A stretch of DNA of 64,000 bases. It comes from Hepsetus odoe (taxonomy: Eukaryota > Chordata > Actinopteri > Characiformes > Hepsetidae). The notes below the pieces were generated by a model. That model was not told the DNA's origin and did not search any database. It saw nothing but the letters and a program-made list of their open reading frames with translations. This document shows, piece by piece, positions 1-12,747 of this stretch (its first letter is position 1; every line of letters begins with the position of its first letter). The stretch lies in the NCBI GenBank assembly GCA_017165825.1, contig CM029384.1, forward strand, positions 2,073,005-2,137,004, read 5' to 3'. The translations under genes were made by a program, and so were the position numbers.

Positions 1-1771
1 ACAGAACTTTCTCCTGGGATGCTCGAGTGCAAGATTAAGGGTCATTAGCTGAACCTTTTGTCACTTTGTCACTTTTCAAAAAAGTGTTTGATGTGTATGT
101 TTTACCGGCCCTCTTGATAGTTTTAAGCTTGGATGTAGTTAAAAATGTGGACGAGTGTAAAGTTTACACTGATTTGTCTGGTAACAGAAATCAGCCCAAT
201 TTAAGCCTCATTTTTAAAGCCAGCTTAATTTACATCCAACACCCAGATCACATTTCAGCTTTGTATCAACTTTGTGTTCCTGGTCAAAATAAAAAAAATT
301 AAAAAAAAAACATTTAATACATCTTAATTATTTCACTTCCTATAGCAGTGCGTATTGACCTCTGAAGACTTCGTTTTGTTCCCGGGCCGGAGGAAGGTTG
401 CTGGCGATGGTTGTGCTCAGGTCCACATACTTACTGAGTGTCATTTGGATTAAATATGCGACTTGTTGCTGGGACAAGAAGGCATCTGCACAGAGCTCAT
501 GAGGGAGAGACTATTGTTTGCTTCCCTGCCCCCACTATACCCCCCTCTGGAACGGCGAGGGCCGAGGCAAAGTTTTTGAAAAGAAAGGCAAGAAAGTGAG
601 TGAGTCAGCGAACGAATGAATGGATGGATAAAAACTCAGAGGTTTCCCACCACCACCATCGTTATAAATCCACACAGACTCGCCCCCCGCACCCAGATTT
701 ACCACTGAAATAAGGGCTGTCCTATATGTAGTTGTCCCCCTATGCAACTGTTGCTATGGCAACATTTGAACACAATTCAGCCTGCTCCGTGTGAATAGGC
801 ACATTTCTTTGGAATCCCCGCTGACCTCTAGGGTCTCTTTAGCAATCCGCCCATCTGTCCCACTCAGAACCCACAACTGAGCCTGCAGGACTGCAAAAAC
901 ACTACAGGGGACTAACAAGTCGCATAAAATAAAGCAAAAGAAGCACGGATTTTGACACTGTGCTTCATGAACGTCATCAATCCAGATCTTACCACCGCTT
1001 CACATCGCCACGCTGATGCAAGACACGCTCCGTTTAAGGAATCGCTCCGTTTAAAAAAGGGATTGTGCCATTTTATTTAAGCCACTTATGTTTCGCAAAC
1101 ACTAAAAGTCATCCAAATCCATTCAATAAATAAATCCCCAAAAGTTCTCTCCATCCACTCAAACCACATCTAGCTCATCATTGAGGCGGGACAGGTGTGG
1201 CGTAACTGATGGCTGTGAAAAGGAGCGTTCAGGACATCAGAGTCTGTTTTAACAAACTGGGAGTTGGGGTGGTTGGGGGATGTCTGAAGTTGGAAGTTCA
1301 GTAGTTCGGTTGTTGTTTGATGATACAGGAACGATTCTCTTAATCGCTCTAGATGACCAAGCTTGGCGGGTATCCGCTAAATCGTGGCCCAGAGTGTTAT
1401 TGCAGTGGGAAGTTTTACATTCTAAGTTAAGGTTTTGAGACATGGACAGTGACCATATCAGGTGGTCTAGTTTTTAGGGACTGGGCCAATTCATATCATA
1501 ACTGGTTTCAGGTATGTTTAACAAAAGCTCACAGATCAGTTTCTTCAGTGCTTACAAACACTGACCAGTCCCATGTTTCATCTGAATTTAGTGCCGTTTT
1601 TTTGCCCAGCACAAAAAGTCACACTGTAATAGTGTCTTAGCTCCAATTAATTAGAGGCATTGCGGTGAGAACTACAGCAGCATCTACAGTAAAGCCTGTG
1701 AAGCTGAACAGCCTGTCAGTTTTGGTTTGTCAGTGAAATCAAAGTGTATTTTATTGTACAGGAACCGAAGA

Positions 1772-1895
1772 GGAGCAGCAGTAGCCTAGTGGTTAGGGAC
1801 CAGGAACTGAAGGTCATGGGTTCGAATCCCAGAGCAGTAGGTTGCCCCGAGGAACCCTTGAGCAAAGTACCATCCCCGTCTGCCCTCTGCTGCAT

Positions 1896-1944
<49 letters not shown>

Positions 1945-1980
1945 AATACAGAGGATGCATTTAATTGTGGTTCACAACAA
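1772..1980 (+). repeat. tRNA-derived SINE (family A)
   Basis: The head has a tRNA-like A box (TAGCCTAGTGGTTAGG at 1782-1797) and a near-perfect B box (GGTTCGAATCC around 1819-1829). These are followed by the family body (TTGCC...GAGCAAAGTACC), a TG tract and a tail related to the end of the other family A copies. At least ten related copies or fragments occur in the window in both orientations, so this is an interspersed SINE and not a tRNA gene. Confidence 0.85.
1897..1942 (+). repeat. (TG)n microsatellite
   Basis: Uninterrupted TG dinucleotides lie inside the body of the SINE at 1772-1980. Several family A copies have a shorter TG tract at the equivalent place, so the microsatellite probably grew from the SINE itself. 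Confidence 0.95.
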
Positions 1981-2160
1981 GCCACCCTGCACGTTTGACG
2001 CAGCACAAATCCATACTTGACTTAGCAAGAAGTTCTTGGCTGATCTTGCTGAAGATATGCACCTCTTTGTTTACCAGGATTTTTTGTTCCTGAATGTGTG
2101 CAGCCTGATAAAACACCTCGAAAGAGGTACCTGAGCGAAAAACCCAACATTACAGCTAAA

Positions 2161-2400
2161 AGTGAAGTGAAAGTGACTATATGTCGTTGTGAAACACAGC
2201 ACACAGTGAAACACAACCCCTGCTTTTCACCCACAAACACCATGCAGCTGGGGTCAGCTTTTTAGAACACCTGGGGAGCAGTGATGGGGACGGTACCTTG
2301 CTCAAGGGTACCTCAGGGAAACCTACTGGTCTGGGATTCGAACCCACGACCTTCAGATCCTGGGGCCTCGTCCCTAAACACTAGATTACTGCTGCCCCGG
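2161..2400 (-). repeat. tRNA-derived SINE (family A), reversed
   Basis: Reverse-oriented copy. It begins on the plus strand with the family tail (AGTGAAGTGAAAGTGAC) and ends with the complement of the tRNA-like head (CACTAGATTACTGCTGCCCC). The B box complement (GGGATTCGAACCC) is near 2333-2346. It faces the forward copy at 1772-1980. Confidence 0.85.
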
Positions 2401-3075
2401 TGTTTAAAATGAGAAAAGGGCCCAGTAGTGCTGCGCGCTGCAGCCCTGCATCTCTCTCATCCGCACTTTTTCTCTACAGCTCGTTTTTCTCCTCCCCCGA
2501 CTCCTGCCTTGCCTCTCATTAACATATTTATGATGTTCTTTTCCAGAGCGGCTCACAATGGCAGAGGAATGCGGCATCAGGAGTCTTTTCTTGTACACCT
2601 CGGTTTTCCATTTGTAACTAGGGTTGGTATATTTTACTACAAATGGATTCTGGAAAAGGAATAAAAGCAAAAAGAAAAAAAAAAAAACACTTGTCCACAT
2701 TGAACAACCAACGTTCGGTTTCCCACACCCAGATTAAACTTAATCCCTGTTTAAGTGTTTCAGAGCTCATTCACTTTTAACATGACAGATTAGCCTTAGA
2801 TTTAATTTGTGTTGGTAATCTCTAGGTTCTTAGTGGACTTTTTGCACTTTTTTTTGAGAATTTAGTCAAAAAAAAATATTAACTTGGTGCTAGGCTCCAA
2901 AAAAAGGTTCCATACATTACAAGAATATGTTCATTCCATAAAGAACCATCTCTGTAAATTGGATGTGTGAGTGTACGGAACATTTAGACCAATTTATGGG
3001 ATTTTCTGAGAACATATTTGTTGTTCTTTAAAGGGATCAAACATATACATATCATTTAGAAATATGGGACTTTAC

Positions 3076-3575
3076 CTCTGCTTGAGTGTGACCAGGTCGA
3101 CTGCGAGGTTGTCCCTCTCGATCTCCAGCCTGGCTTTGCCTGCGTTGAGGCCATCCACCTGCCTCCTCAGCTCCCTCAGCTCCTCCTGGTAGATGTCCCC
3201 CAGGCGGCTTGGCTCCTTTCCTCGCAGCTGGTTCAGCTCGGCCACCAGCATCTTGTTCTGCTGCTCCAGGAAGCGCACCTTCTCGATGTAGCTGGCGAAG
3301 CGGTCGTTCAGGCCCATCATTTCAACCTTCTCATTGGTGCGCGTCTCGCGGTACTGGGCCTTCAGCAGAGAGTCGGCCGAGAAGTCCAAGCGCTCACCAC
3401 CCAGGGACAGCCGGGAGGTGGACAGAGCTCCGGGGCTGGAGAGGGTCAGGTGGCGTGGGGTGCTGTGGAGGGACAGGCGGCCAGTGCTCAGGCGGCTGGA
3501 CACCACAGGCGACCCCTGTGAGCCCTGAGGCCCAAAACGCTTTCGATAGGATGAGAGGACACGTTGGCCTTCCAT
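3076..3575 (-). CDS. gfap: Glial fibrillary acidic protein, coding exon 1
   Basis: Type III intermediate filament protein of astrocytes and radial glia; it forms coiled-coil dimers that assemble into cytoplasmic 10-nm filaments. The exon encodes 166 full codons plus two bases of Arg167. Residues 1-80 are an Arg/Ser-rich head starting MEGQRVLSSYRKRFG. Residues about 81-121 are coil 1A, with the helix-initiation motif LNDRFASYIEKVR at 89-101. Coil 1B follows from about residue 125 (DIYQEELRELRRQV) to the exon end. AELNQLRGKEP and LEIERDNLA match GFAP better than vimentin or desmin. The donor reads CAGAG|GTAAAG. The start was chosen because the upstream in-frame extension would run through the TATA box at 3613-3620, and the implied 5' leader of about 15 nt resembles the very short leader of mammalian GFAP. 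Remaining exons lie left of position 1. Confidence 0.93.
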
Positions 3576-3612
3576 GATGGGGCAAAATGGGATGGACTGA
3601 GGGGAGAGAAGG

Positions 3613-3620
3613 CTTTTATA
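3613..3620 (-). promoter_or_regulatory. gfap: TATA box of gfap
   Basis: TATAAAAG on the minus strand, 38-45 bases upstream of the gfap ATG. A start site about 30 bases downstream would fall near 3590, giving a leader of about 15 nt. TATA-driven transcription with a very short 5' UTR is also known for mammalian GFAP. The flanking DNA (3600-3725) is a GA-rich purine tract on the plus strand. Confidence 0.8.
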
Positions 3621-3963
3621 GAGGGAGAGGGAGAGAGAGGGGGAGAGAAAAAGTGAGCAGTGGGAGGGATGGAGGAGGAGGAGGAAGGGGTAAAGAGAAA
3701 GAGAGAAAGAGGGGAAAGGAGGGGAGAGTAGGGTGGACAGGGTGTGTGTGTGCGGTGTGACACTCAAACTCTTTGTGCTGGGAGTTGTTTGTGCTCATCC
3801 AGTCAGCGACAAACTTCTCTCAACCTGTTCCCTGTTTTTGCAGGCTTTAGGGTGTGTGTGTGCATGTGTGTGTGTGCGTGCGTGTGTGTGTGTGAAGCGA
3901 AAAGGGGGGGCCACATTCAGTTACAGCAAATTCAATTCATCACTGAAGGGGACCAAAGAAAGG

Positions 3964-3966
<3 letters not shown>

Positions 3967-4024
<58 letters not shown>
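3967..4024 (+). repeat. (GA)n microsatellite upstream of gfap
   Basis: A run of about 29 GA dinucleotides lies 350-400 bases upstream of the gfap TATA box, next to a TG-rich stretch at about 3852-3892. Long GA tracts near promoters can bind GAGA-type factors or form triplexes; here that is only a possibility. Confidence 0.95.
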
Positions 4025-4026
<2 letters not shown>

Positions 4027-4940
4027 GAGATTGAACTCCCGTAACTCCTCTCAGTTTGAAAGCTCACTCTGTGACTCAGTAGGACATTTTTTTGGCTGTA
4101 CTTTATTTGGGGAGGTCACTTCTGTCTGGGTCTTACAACTTTTTTTTTTCTTGCACTTTAATGACGGACCAAGTCACACACCACTGGTGCGATTACGTAA
4201 TGTGTTGATTAAAAGAGAGAGTGAGTCTGGCCGGCGGCGAGTCTGAGTCGGGCCTCTTCATTGTGCTAATCTGGGAAATTCACCCAGAGAAGAAAGCTCT
4301 GTTTCTAAACGCAGCACGAAAAACAGAAAGTATGAAAAGTCAAGAAAAACGTTTGAGGACACGGTGTGTGGGTGAAGGCTGGGACTGATGAGGGGTTTGC
4401 GCTCTTTCACGGATTTAGGAGACGATTATATGTAACACCTACATGAACCTTAAACCTTATTCCAACACTCGTCTGTTATCATAAAGGGCGGCTTATGTTC
4501 ATCTTCATTTCATTTCCCTTCACCTCATCAAGTGATATGACAATTGACACCTGTTGGAAAAAGCCATAATAAATATTTGTTTATGGCTTAAAGATTCATA
4601 TACAATTCATTAATATATTATGTGCTCATATATTTTAATATATTAATATATAATATTTTAATATATCTATCTGTCTACGATTATATATATATATATATTA
4701 ATACATTTTTATTTGTATATAATTTTGATATTAAAATCCCAGTTTGAGAGAGCAGTCATTTTTTATTTTGTTCTGCATTATCCAGTATTCAGGCAGTTGT
4801 GGCCTAATGCTTAGGTATCTTGCTGGTTCAATCCCCAGGACTGGCAGGAAAATGGGCGGGGTCACAGCAGTCTAAAGAAGTCTGCATGTCTTGGCTGCAA
4901 GAAAGTTTCATCAGGTCAATTTTCCCGCATTGCACCTAAT

Positions 4941-5168
4941 GAAGTGAAAGTGAAAGTGATGACTTGTCATTTTGAACCACATTGAAATGCATCCTCTGCA
5001 TTTAACTCATACACACACACGTGCAGCAGGCAGCAGCTATTGAGAACGGAGCAGTGATGGGGACAGTACCTTGTAGAAGGGTGTCTCAGGGCAACCTACT
5101 GACCTGGGATTCAAACCCATGACCTTCCGATCCTGGGGACTAGTCATTAAACACTAGGCCACTGCTGT
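4941..5168 (-). repeat. tRNA-derived SINE (family A), reversed
   Basis: Tail GAAGTGAAAGTGAAAGTGAT at the left end, B box complement (GGGATTCAAACCC) in the middle, and A box complement (ACACTAGGCCACTGCTG) at the right end. A degenerate forward tRNA-like head lies immediately to the left at about 4793-4900 (GTGGCCTAATGCTTAGG, GGTTCAATCCCC), so two tRNA-headed units sit in opposite orientation. Confidence 0.82.
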
Positions 5169-5346
5169 TTGCTGCTGAGAAGGTTCAGTTAGAACATATT
5201 TTGGGCCTGATGAATGAAGCACTCGCTGTTCATTTCTTTTTTTCTCAAGCATGGGCGTCGTGGACCTCCGCTCTAAATTCTGCTGTGAATTTGATTCAAT
5301 CCTGTTGGACCAGCTGGAAAAAGGGGAATGGTGGGTCAAAAGGATC

Positions 5347-5545
5347 ATTTACATTTACGGCATTTAGCAGACGCTCTTATCCAGAGCGACTTCCAGATGC
5401 TAACTACAGGGACAGTCCCCCTGGAGCAATTCAGGGTTAAGGGTCTTGCTCAGTGGTGTTAGCACCAGAGGTGGGATTTGAACCTGGGACCTCTTGAGCC
5501 ATAGGTCCATAGGCAAGCACCCACCAATAGACCACCGCCACCCTG
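5347..5545 (-). repeat. SINE with conserved GCATTTAGCAGACGC segment (family B)
   Basis: The plus strand starts TTTACATTTACGGCATTTAG followed by CAGACGCTCTTATCCAGAGCGACTT, a segment found in very many fish repeats of the V-SINE type. It ends with the complement of a tRNA-like head (CACCAATAGACCACCGCCACC). A second, better preserved copy is at 7866-8074. Confidence 0.82.
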
Positions 5546-6480
5546 CAGGAGCACCCTTCCACATCCACAGCTGAAGTGCCCTTGGGGAAGGCACGTAACC
5601 CAACAGCTGCCCCTGGTGTGTGTTCGGTGCTCACCGTTTGGGCGAGCACAAAAAAAATTCAGTTAACAAATTCCAGTTAGGGGCAACTTCATAAGAAAGA
5701 ACAGCTAATTGTAAAGGGCATCCTGGTACTTTCCATTACATTTTCAGTGATAGAAGGGCAGACGGGGGGTTAAAGTCTGTTCTAGCAGCACTAAAATCAG
5801 CTGCCATCATGTTAGAAACCCACTGGGCTGCAAGCAGATCATTTGGACCAAGTTTGGCTATTCATGTCCCGGACTTGACTTTACATCACTATCAAACTTA
5901 CAGGAAACTTATATCCTAAATTTTAGACCGATCAGCTGTTTATCTGTCGTTCGATTCAAGGGCCACCAGATTTTCATAACAAAAAGAGTCCCAACAGGAC
6001 AGAAGTGACTTTTGTTCTCTTGATTTTTGCGCCCTCTATTTGGCTCAACAGGCAGAAACAGCTGCCAGAGCACAAGAAAGACCAAACTTCATGTTCATGA
6101 CTGAACCGCAGTCGTGCTCGGTGTCTATAATAGGTTATTTCTCCATATGAATGCAGGATGGCAGAACCAGTCCCCTTTTATCACATGCCAGGATGGGTTC
6201 TTTAGCCCTGAGAACGTCAAGGCACTAAATGATGTCTGTTGCTTTGAAGCATAGAGGTGGAGAACCTGGTTTCCATTTGTGATCCTTGTATCCAAGCGAG
6301 CCTCCACAACTGGACAGTGTTAGCTGAAGCACAAATGGCAATGTCTAAATAAGACATTATATAAAATTCATGTTTTATAAAGTTTGAAATCATGATCTAT
6401 GGTCACAGATTACAACCAGGGGACAGTCTGTCCAAGTCAAACTCAACGAATGTCATCTGAACCCAACCTGTCCGACCGGG

Positions 6481-6625
6481 TCGTGCTCAGAGGGCGAAAG
6501 GTAGAGAAACAACCTGGACAGGACACTAGTTCATCACAGGGCAGACACAGACACAAACACACTCACACCACTGACATTTTGCATCTTTGGACTGTGGGAG
6601 GAAACCGGAGCACCTGGAAGAAAAC
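6481..6625 (+). repeat. Degenerate interspersed repeat (LINE/SINE 3' region)
   Basis: The string ACCTGGACAGGACACTAGTTCATCACAGGGCAGACAC, then CATCTTTGGACTGTGGGAGGAAACCGGAGCACC, matches a 3' segment very common in fish non-LTR repeats. Shorter relatives ending in TTAGGATAAGTGGCT plus GATG units occur at about 42525-42570 and 62530-62617. Assignment to one LINE clade is not possible by eye. Confidence 0.6.
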
Positions 6626-7865
6626 CATTTCCTCAGAATACTCTACATCTGATCAAAATAATGAACATTAACTTCACCGCTTCATCCACGTCTCTACCAG
6701 TTCTCCCATCACGGACATCACACTCAACACACGCCTGAACTCCACCGTCCACTCTCCCTGTCCTCTCTCTTTTGTCTCGCTCTGTCCGTCCTGCACCGAT
6801 GGACAGGGACGGAACGTCCTTTCTGTGTGTTTAACAGTGATCGGATGGATGGATGGATGGATAGATCCTGGGGGAAATTAACATATATAATGTTATATAA
6901 ATAACATTAGAAATAAAATATATATCACTGTCTGCTGTGCTGTGAGGGTTGTCACTTTCACTTTCACATATGCAAAATATAAAAAGAATAATAATAATGT
7001 AACCAGTAAAATTAGTCAATGCAAAATTGTGCAAAGACACGTATTTTTAAAGTGAGAAAATTACTCTGCAGGGAATGAGCGTCAGGAGGAAGACATGTTT
7101 TTATTTAAATAGTGCAGTAAAATGAAAGCATATCGTGTTCTGGGATGTAATAAGTTGTTGCCGTGTTGTGTCGAGATCTCTGTGTCACGGCTTACAGAGC
7201 TGTGCGGTAAACCAAACTAAGAGGGGCAGACTGGGGGCACCGGGCAGTCCGCCTGACTGATCGCATCATCCTCACTGCTTTCATTGTCCTAATAGGTTTA
7301 CGGGAGATGAGGTCACCAAATGCCACCAGTGAAGGCTGGCAGGGCTGGACGTGGGGTTGGGTGGCGAAAGTGGTGGGAGTAAATAAATACAGAATATTCA
7401 GATTAAACTCACTTCTGAACAAGGTAACCACTGTAAATGAAGAGAAAATATAGAAGATAAAAGAAGGAAGGACAATAGAGGACCTCAAAAGGTCACGGAA
7501 CAATAAAACAAATGCAATCAGTGAAGCAGAACAAAAGGAGTTCCATCCCTTCTTTTTTATGGGACACAGAGTTGAGCAAAAGTCAAAGACAAGATTTCCA
7601 TTACTTGAACTTTCAGTCAAACAAGTGGAAAAAGTTCAAGTGTAATGCATAATTACCCACATCTTTATCTCTTATAACAGATTTCAGTGCTTAGTGCACA
7701 CCCCTTTAATTTCTATTACAAACTTACGCTCACTAACACAATTAAACCCTCTACTGAACCTTCTATTAAACCCTCCTCCACATTTCAGACTTCGTTTGTC
7801 CCATGAACAGCTGTAAAAGTACCATATTCTTTATTTCATGTTTTATTCATTTTTTAAACTCCAGT

Positions 7866-8074
7866 TTACATTTACATTTACGGCATTTAGCAGACGCTCT
7901 TATCCAGAGCGACTTACAGGTCCTAATTACAGGGACAGTCCCCCTGGAGCAGCTCAGGGTTAAGGGTCTTGCTCAGGGACCCAGTGGTGGTAGTGCTAGA
8001 GGTGGGATTCGACCCGGGGACCTCTGGATCCATAGGTCCGTAGGCAAGTACCCACCACTAGACCACCACTACCT
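7866..8074 (-). repeat. SINE with conserved GCATTTAGCAGACGC segment (family B)
   Basis: Best preserved family B copy in the window. It starts TTACATTTACGGCATTTAGC, continues through the GGGACAGTCCCCCTGGAGCA block and the B-box complement (GGGATTCGACCCGGGGACC), and ends with the complement of the tRNA-like head (CCACTAGACCACCACTACC). Relatives are at 5347-5545, 11017-11190 and 48730-48910. Confidence 0.85.
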
Positions 8075-8857
8075 AGTTATGAAAACTCTTTGTGAACTAA
8101 CTTTTTCTTTGCTTATGCAAGTTGAAGATCTGTTGAATCTCAAGGCAGCTGAGGTGTGTGTGGGTAGCGGTGGAGTAGAACTAATACATGTTTGGGCCTT
8201 GACGTGATCTTAGTTGGTCAGCCAGTCCTGGGGAGGGCAACACTCTTACATTTTTTTCATTTGTAGATTTCCTTTGCTTTTGCATCGATACACTTCCATA
8301 AATGTATTTGTATTTTGTATTATTATTTCTTTTTGGACCATTTGAATATTAGGTTAAGTTCTTATTTCTGGTCTTGTATAATATTTTAAAACATATAATA
8401 ATTTTGATTAATAAGGTTTAATTTATCTACTTTTTGAGCCAATTAAAACATTTGATAATGTCTTATTTAACAGAAATAGAAACCAGTCTAAAGAGCATTT
8501 TAACATCTAAAGGTTGTTTTTTTTTTTTTTTGGAGAAATATCGAAACCCATTTTGAACTGTTAAATCATTCCTTTTTTCATCAACGGCTCTCCATCAGCG
8601 TGTGGTGACCCAGGCTAGGTGTGGGCTGAGAGGCTGAGGAGAATCCTAACAGCCACTGCAGCGTGATGGAGTTTCTCCCTGTAAGTCCAGCTGTGATTTG
8701 TGCAGTGTGGAGAGTGTTTTTTTCTGCAGGATCAGGATCATTGTGGTGCCATCATTAATAAGAAACTAGTCACAACCCTGTGAGGATTTCTAACCAGGCC
8801 AGAGTGGTTGCCTTAGAGGCTGTAACTGAGGGAGTACCCTTCTGAGAGTAAACTTTT

Positions 8858-8888
<31 letters not shown>

Positions 8889-10255
8889 AAAAAAAGAGTC
8901 AAAAGTTCAGAGCTGTACAGTATGTGCATTTTCCAAAATAAACTCGTTCTAACTCCTTCCAGCTCTGTCTTTTCTCAAATAACCTTCATTCGCTCTCTCT
9001 TCTCTTCTCATCTTTCTTTCCTTTCACTCTTTTGTTCTCTTTCTCAAGCCATAGGCCTCAGATCAAGTCCAACAGCTGATTCATGTGTGTCTGCGGTGTG
9101 AATCAGTGCTAGAGAGCACTGGCTGAATGCAAATGCTACTTCCACTGAGTGATCACTAGCCAAGACAAAGCCACAGCCAGACTACAAGACTACTGTGTGT
9201 GTGTGTGTGTGTGTACGCGTATGCGTATCTCGATGCTATCCAGGATTGCCAACCATGCAGTAATGAGGATTTATTTTCATGCAAACACAGCAAGGTATGA
9301 TTATCAGGTGAGTGTAATTGATGTCCAAATGTTTGGAGACATGTGCGCACCCAACATTTCTTCTGAAATTAGGTGTATTAAAGGACTTATGGAAAACCAA
9401 ACATTTTGGTTTTCCATCTGTGAAACATGGTGGTGGTAGTATCAGAGCGAAAGCTGTTCTCACTGGATACAATTCTTTAAAACCAATGTGCAGGATGAAT
9501 GGAGACTTTTATGATGAAGGGTTTAACGAAGTTTTTAAACTTTAAACCAAACTGTTAATAGTTTGCTGCTTTTTGGACATCACAAACATCATGATTACAA
9601 ACGCTCCAAAACAGAAACTCACCTATTCAGCACAAAGACATCATCTTGGGCCAATCAGAATAGAGCTCTAATACCTCTACTACCTCATCCCACGTGTATT
9701 GGAGCGTTATTGCTTCAAGGAGAGCAACACAGCCCACTGTTAGAGCTTTATCCCCCTCTAGTCGCTGACGTGGGGCTTTATGTCGTTCTGCATCAACAAC
9801 AGGGAGCAAGTTAAACTCTTGGGCCGTGACAACCCTCTAAAACCCACCCTGTTCCTCTTTTACCATCAAGAGCATTGTTTAGTTCCAGTTCATCCTCATT
9901 TATATAGTTTCAGAGACTTTACTGGACACTGTTAAGCATAAACAGCTCTAAATATCACTGTGAGTCCATCATCCACGCTTGCAAAAACACTGAGCATCTG
10001 AACTGGACAAGCTGAAGCATGGTGTGATCTAGACAGCTAGCAGGGTGTCGGTGCTAGAGCAATGTGGGGGAAATGGAAAGACCCAGAACTGGACTGTCCA
10101 GACCCCAGTCCACACATAATGCAGTAGACAGATCTCCTGTTCCGAACAAAAAAGCTTCTCTAACGCTTCTACGCTTCTAACGCTTCTCAAGCGATGCATT
10201 TAACATGTGTGCTTTAAAGTGATGATGAAAAATCATTTACGCAGCTGATCAATAT

Positions 10256-10506
10256 GAAAGTGAAAGTGACTATTCTTGTCATTGTGAAACACAGCACAGC
10301 ACACGGTGAGACAACGAAATTAGACTTCTGTATTTTACCCACACACACCGTGCAGCAGGGGGGCAGCTATTTAGAGCACCTCGGGGAGCAGTGAAAGGGA
10401 TGGTACCTTGCTCAAGGGTACCTCAGGGCAACATACTGGTCTGAGATTCAAACCCACAACCTTCTGATCCTGCAGCCAAATCCCTAACTGCTAGGCCACC
10501 GCTGTC
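10256..10506 (-). repeat. tRNA-derived SINE (family A), reversed
   Basis: Typical tail (GAAAGTGAAAGTGACTATTC) at the left, CAGGGGGGCAGCTATTTAGA in the body, and CTAGGCCACCGCTGTC at the right. It is followed at about 10515-10580 by another tRNA-like 3' half in the same orientation (GGAATCAAACCCACGGCC ... GCGCCACCCAGC), probably a fragment of a different tRNA-headed SINE. Confidence 0.83.
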
Positions 10507-11016
10507 TCCAGACCGCCCCCGCCTGGGAATCAAACCCACGGCCTTCTTGATGCGAGGCGCCCACTGCGCCACCCAGCAAAACATCTAATTAACATGATCC
10601 CCCACATGCACTGAATTTTGTACAGGATTACAGGATAGACACCGCTATCTATGAACAGCAGTGTGCTGCACAGATATAAAAACAGTAGCATTGGCAACGA
10701 TAACGACTCGTTTCAATATTTTTAAACATCTGAGCATCTGAGGCCTCTTAAGACAAAAAAAAATTTCTGAAGTTCATTATGAACTTGCTTTTTATTGATG
10801 ATCACACACTGAAAAAGAGGTTTTTAAGAGGAATTCATAGCTGCCTGCCATGTCACACTTTCAGTAACATCTTTATACTACAGGGAGGTTCTCCCACGCA
10901 TTCCTCATGGCTTTCCACAGACCACCAACAGCGGAATCGGAATCTTCTCCAGACGTTTCCCCACACACATTATTGAATCATCTGCACGTCCTGCTTGTAG
11001 ACCAAAGTGCCCCTGA

Positions 11017-11190
11017 TTTACATTAATGGTATTTAGCTGACTCTTATCCAGAGCAACAAATTACAGGAACAGTCTCCCTGGAGGAACATTGGGTTCAGGG
11101 TTTTTGCTCAGGAACCCAGTGCTGGAGGGGGAATTTGAACCTGCAACCGCTTGATCGATAGGCGTTTGTCCTACTACTAGACCACCAGCC
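11017..11190 (-). repeat. Degenerate family B SINE
   Basis: TTTACATTAATGGTATTTAGCTGACTCTTATCCAGAGC at the left end and CTACTACTAGACCACC at the right end show a diverged copy of the family seen at 7866-8074, with several small deletions. Confidence 0.72.
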
Positions 11191-12747
11191 CGGAAGTGAT
11201 TCCTTCATGAACGATTGGTTAATACTGAGCCCGAAACAGCAGCATAGTGACGGTCAGGTCTTACTAACACCAGTCTAACTCAGTGTCTTTCCCACTGCAG
11301 TTTAGCTCCACATCCAACCACTAAGACTGCTTGTGGAAAAGGTTCCTGATCCAAGCTGTGGATCTTTCTGTTACTTGGCTCGTGGTAGGTTGTAGCATAA
11401 ACAGTCTTGGAGAATTCAGCACAATAAAGCCGATTTGCCGTCCACTGAAAGATGCCTTCTTTGATTTCAGTCCTTTGGTCTGAACCATCACATCTTCAAA
11501 GAGATCAAACACAACGTTGTTTATGATGTGTATCCAAGCTGTCTCTGTACATAAACGTGCAAAAGTAAACCCCAAAAAAAATCTTTATTTTATTTCCGAA
11601 GTAAAAATAAGAAGAAATCTTCGCACTTAAATTTAGTCTGCAAACGAGCAAAGTTTCATTTGCAAAAGAGATATTGAAAAATATGCCGAATCAGCAAATA
11701 AAGGATGGCTGTGCATTAAAATGTGCAGAATGTGCCGCTTACAGAACAGAACCTGGTTGTTTGATTTCACTGGAGCCGAGCAGGACGGAGGACTTCGTCC
11801 CTCACCGACTCCCATGGCCGTCAAACTGTACGTGGAGGGAAGAAAAAAAAAAAAAAAAAAGAGCAATAAAGCAGCAATAGCAGAGCCATCAGGCCGTTTA
11901 CACCAGTCACGTAAAGGAACCTTTGTGTAGGTCTTCTTCCATCTGACATTAATGCGTCTCTCTCTCACTCCATCTACCCTTTTATTTGGCACAGAGAAAA
12001 AGAGGAGGAGAAAAAGGCTTCGATTGAGCAGCTTCTTTACTGATTTCACAATAGTCTATTCATAAAGTCAGTCAGTTATTTAGTGCTGAGACAGAGACGG
12101 CCCTGCCAAGCAACTCAGCAACACACCGTAGGCCAGAGCAGAATGCTCAAACGCATCTAAACTCGTCTCCCTTGCAGGACAGTTTTCTGTTAAAGGTTGG
12201 GGAAATGCTTTAATTAGTATTTGAGTAATCTAAGATTATTGTGTTGATTCAACCATTTTTTTATACAAAGTTCAAGTAAATCACATCCATCCCAGAGTAG
12301 AGCCAATCGCAACGCTCAGAAGACAAAAAGGCAGAGAAATACCCTGGAGAGGTAGCATCTTCAATCCACCTAAACTGGAGCCCCCGGAGCAGAACCAGCT
12401 TCACAGAGAAAAGATCCAGGCCGTCATCAAAGTGGGAATCAAAGTGACAACGCCAACCACTGCGCCTCCCTGCTGCCGGCTGAAAGATACAGCATGCTAT
12501 TCGCTGAAAACTACATTTGGGCTTATATATATATTATATAATGAAATTATATTATTTAAATGCTTAATATAATATACATTCATATATACATATAATATAC
12601 ATTCTTATGACCATAGTGTCATTTATTCATGGCAATGTCTACTTTCTGCATCATCACTGGGGACTAAACCCGTGATCTGATACAGGCCACGGAGAAGACC
12701 CAAAAGGTGACCTTCCACGGAAACGTAAAAGCCATCCCACCTTCACT

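Larger units (their letters stand above)
1..3075 (-). other. gfap: gfap intron 1 (part)
   Basis: This stretch lies downstream of the gfap exon 1 donor on the minus strand, and no further intermediate-filament exon is recognisable in it, so it is read as intron 1 running off the window edge. It holds two copies of a tRNA-derived SINE in opposite orientation (about 1772-1980 and 2161-2400), a TG microsatellite, and A-rich tracts near 2670-2690. No coding sequence is supported here. Confidence 0.7.

Noticed and set aside
1782..1840. Possible tRNA gene
   Set aside because: A and B boxes are present, but the segment is the head of a multi-copy SINE without a full cloverleaf; the same holds for the tRNA-like halves at 10515-10580 and 55643-55725.
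3576..3767. In-frame N-terminal extension of the gfap exon (Ser/Pro/Leu-rich, 64 codons)
   Set aside because: It crosses the TATA box, is a low-complexity GA-tract translation, and the MEGQ start matches fish gfap.
9380..9450. Tc1-like transposase fragment (FPSVKHGGGSI)
   Set aside because: The match is only about ten residues with no supporting flanks; kept as a possibility but not as a feature.
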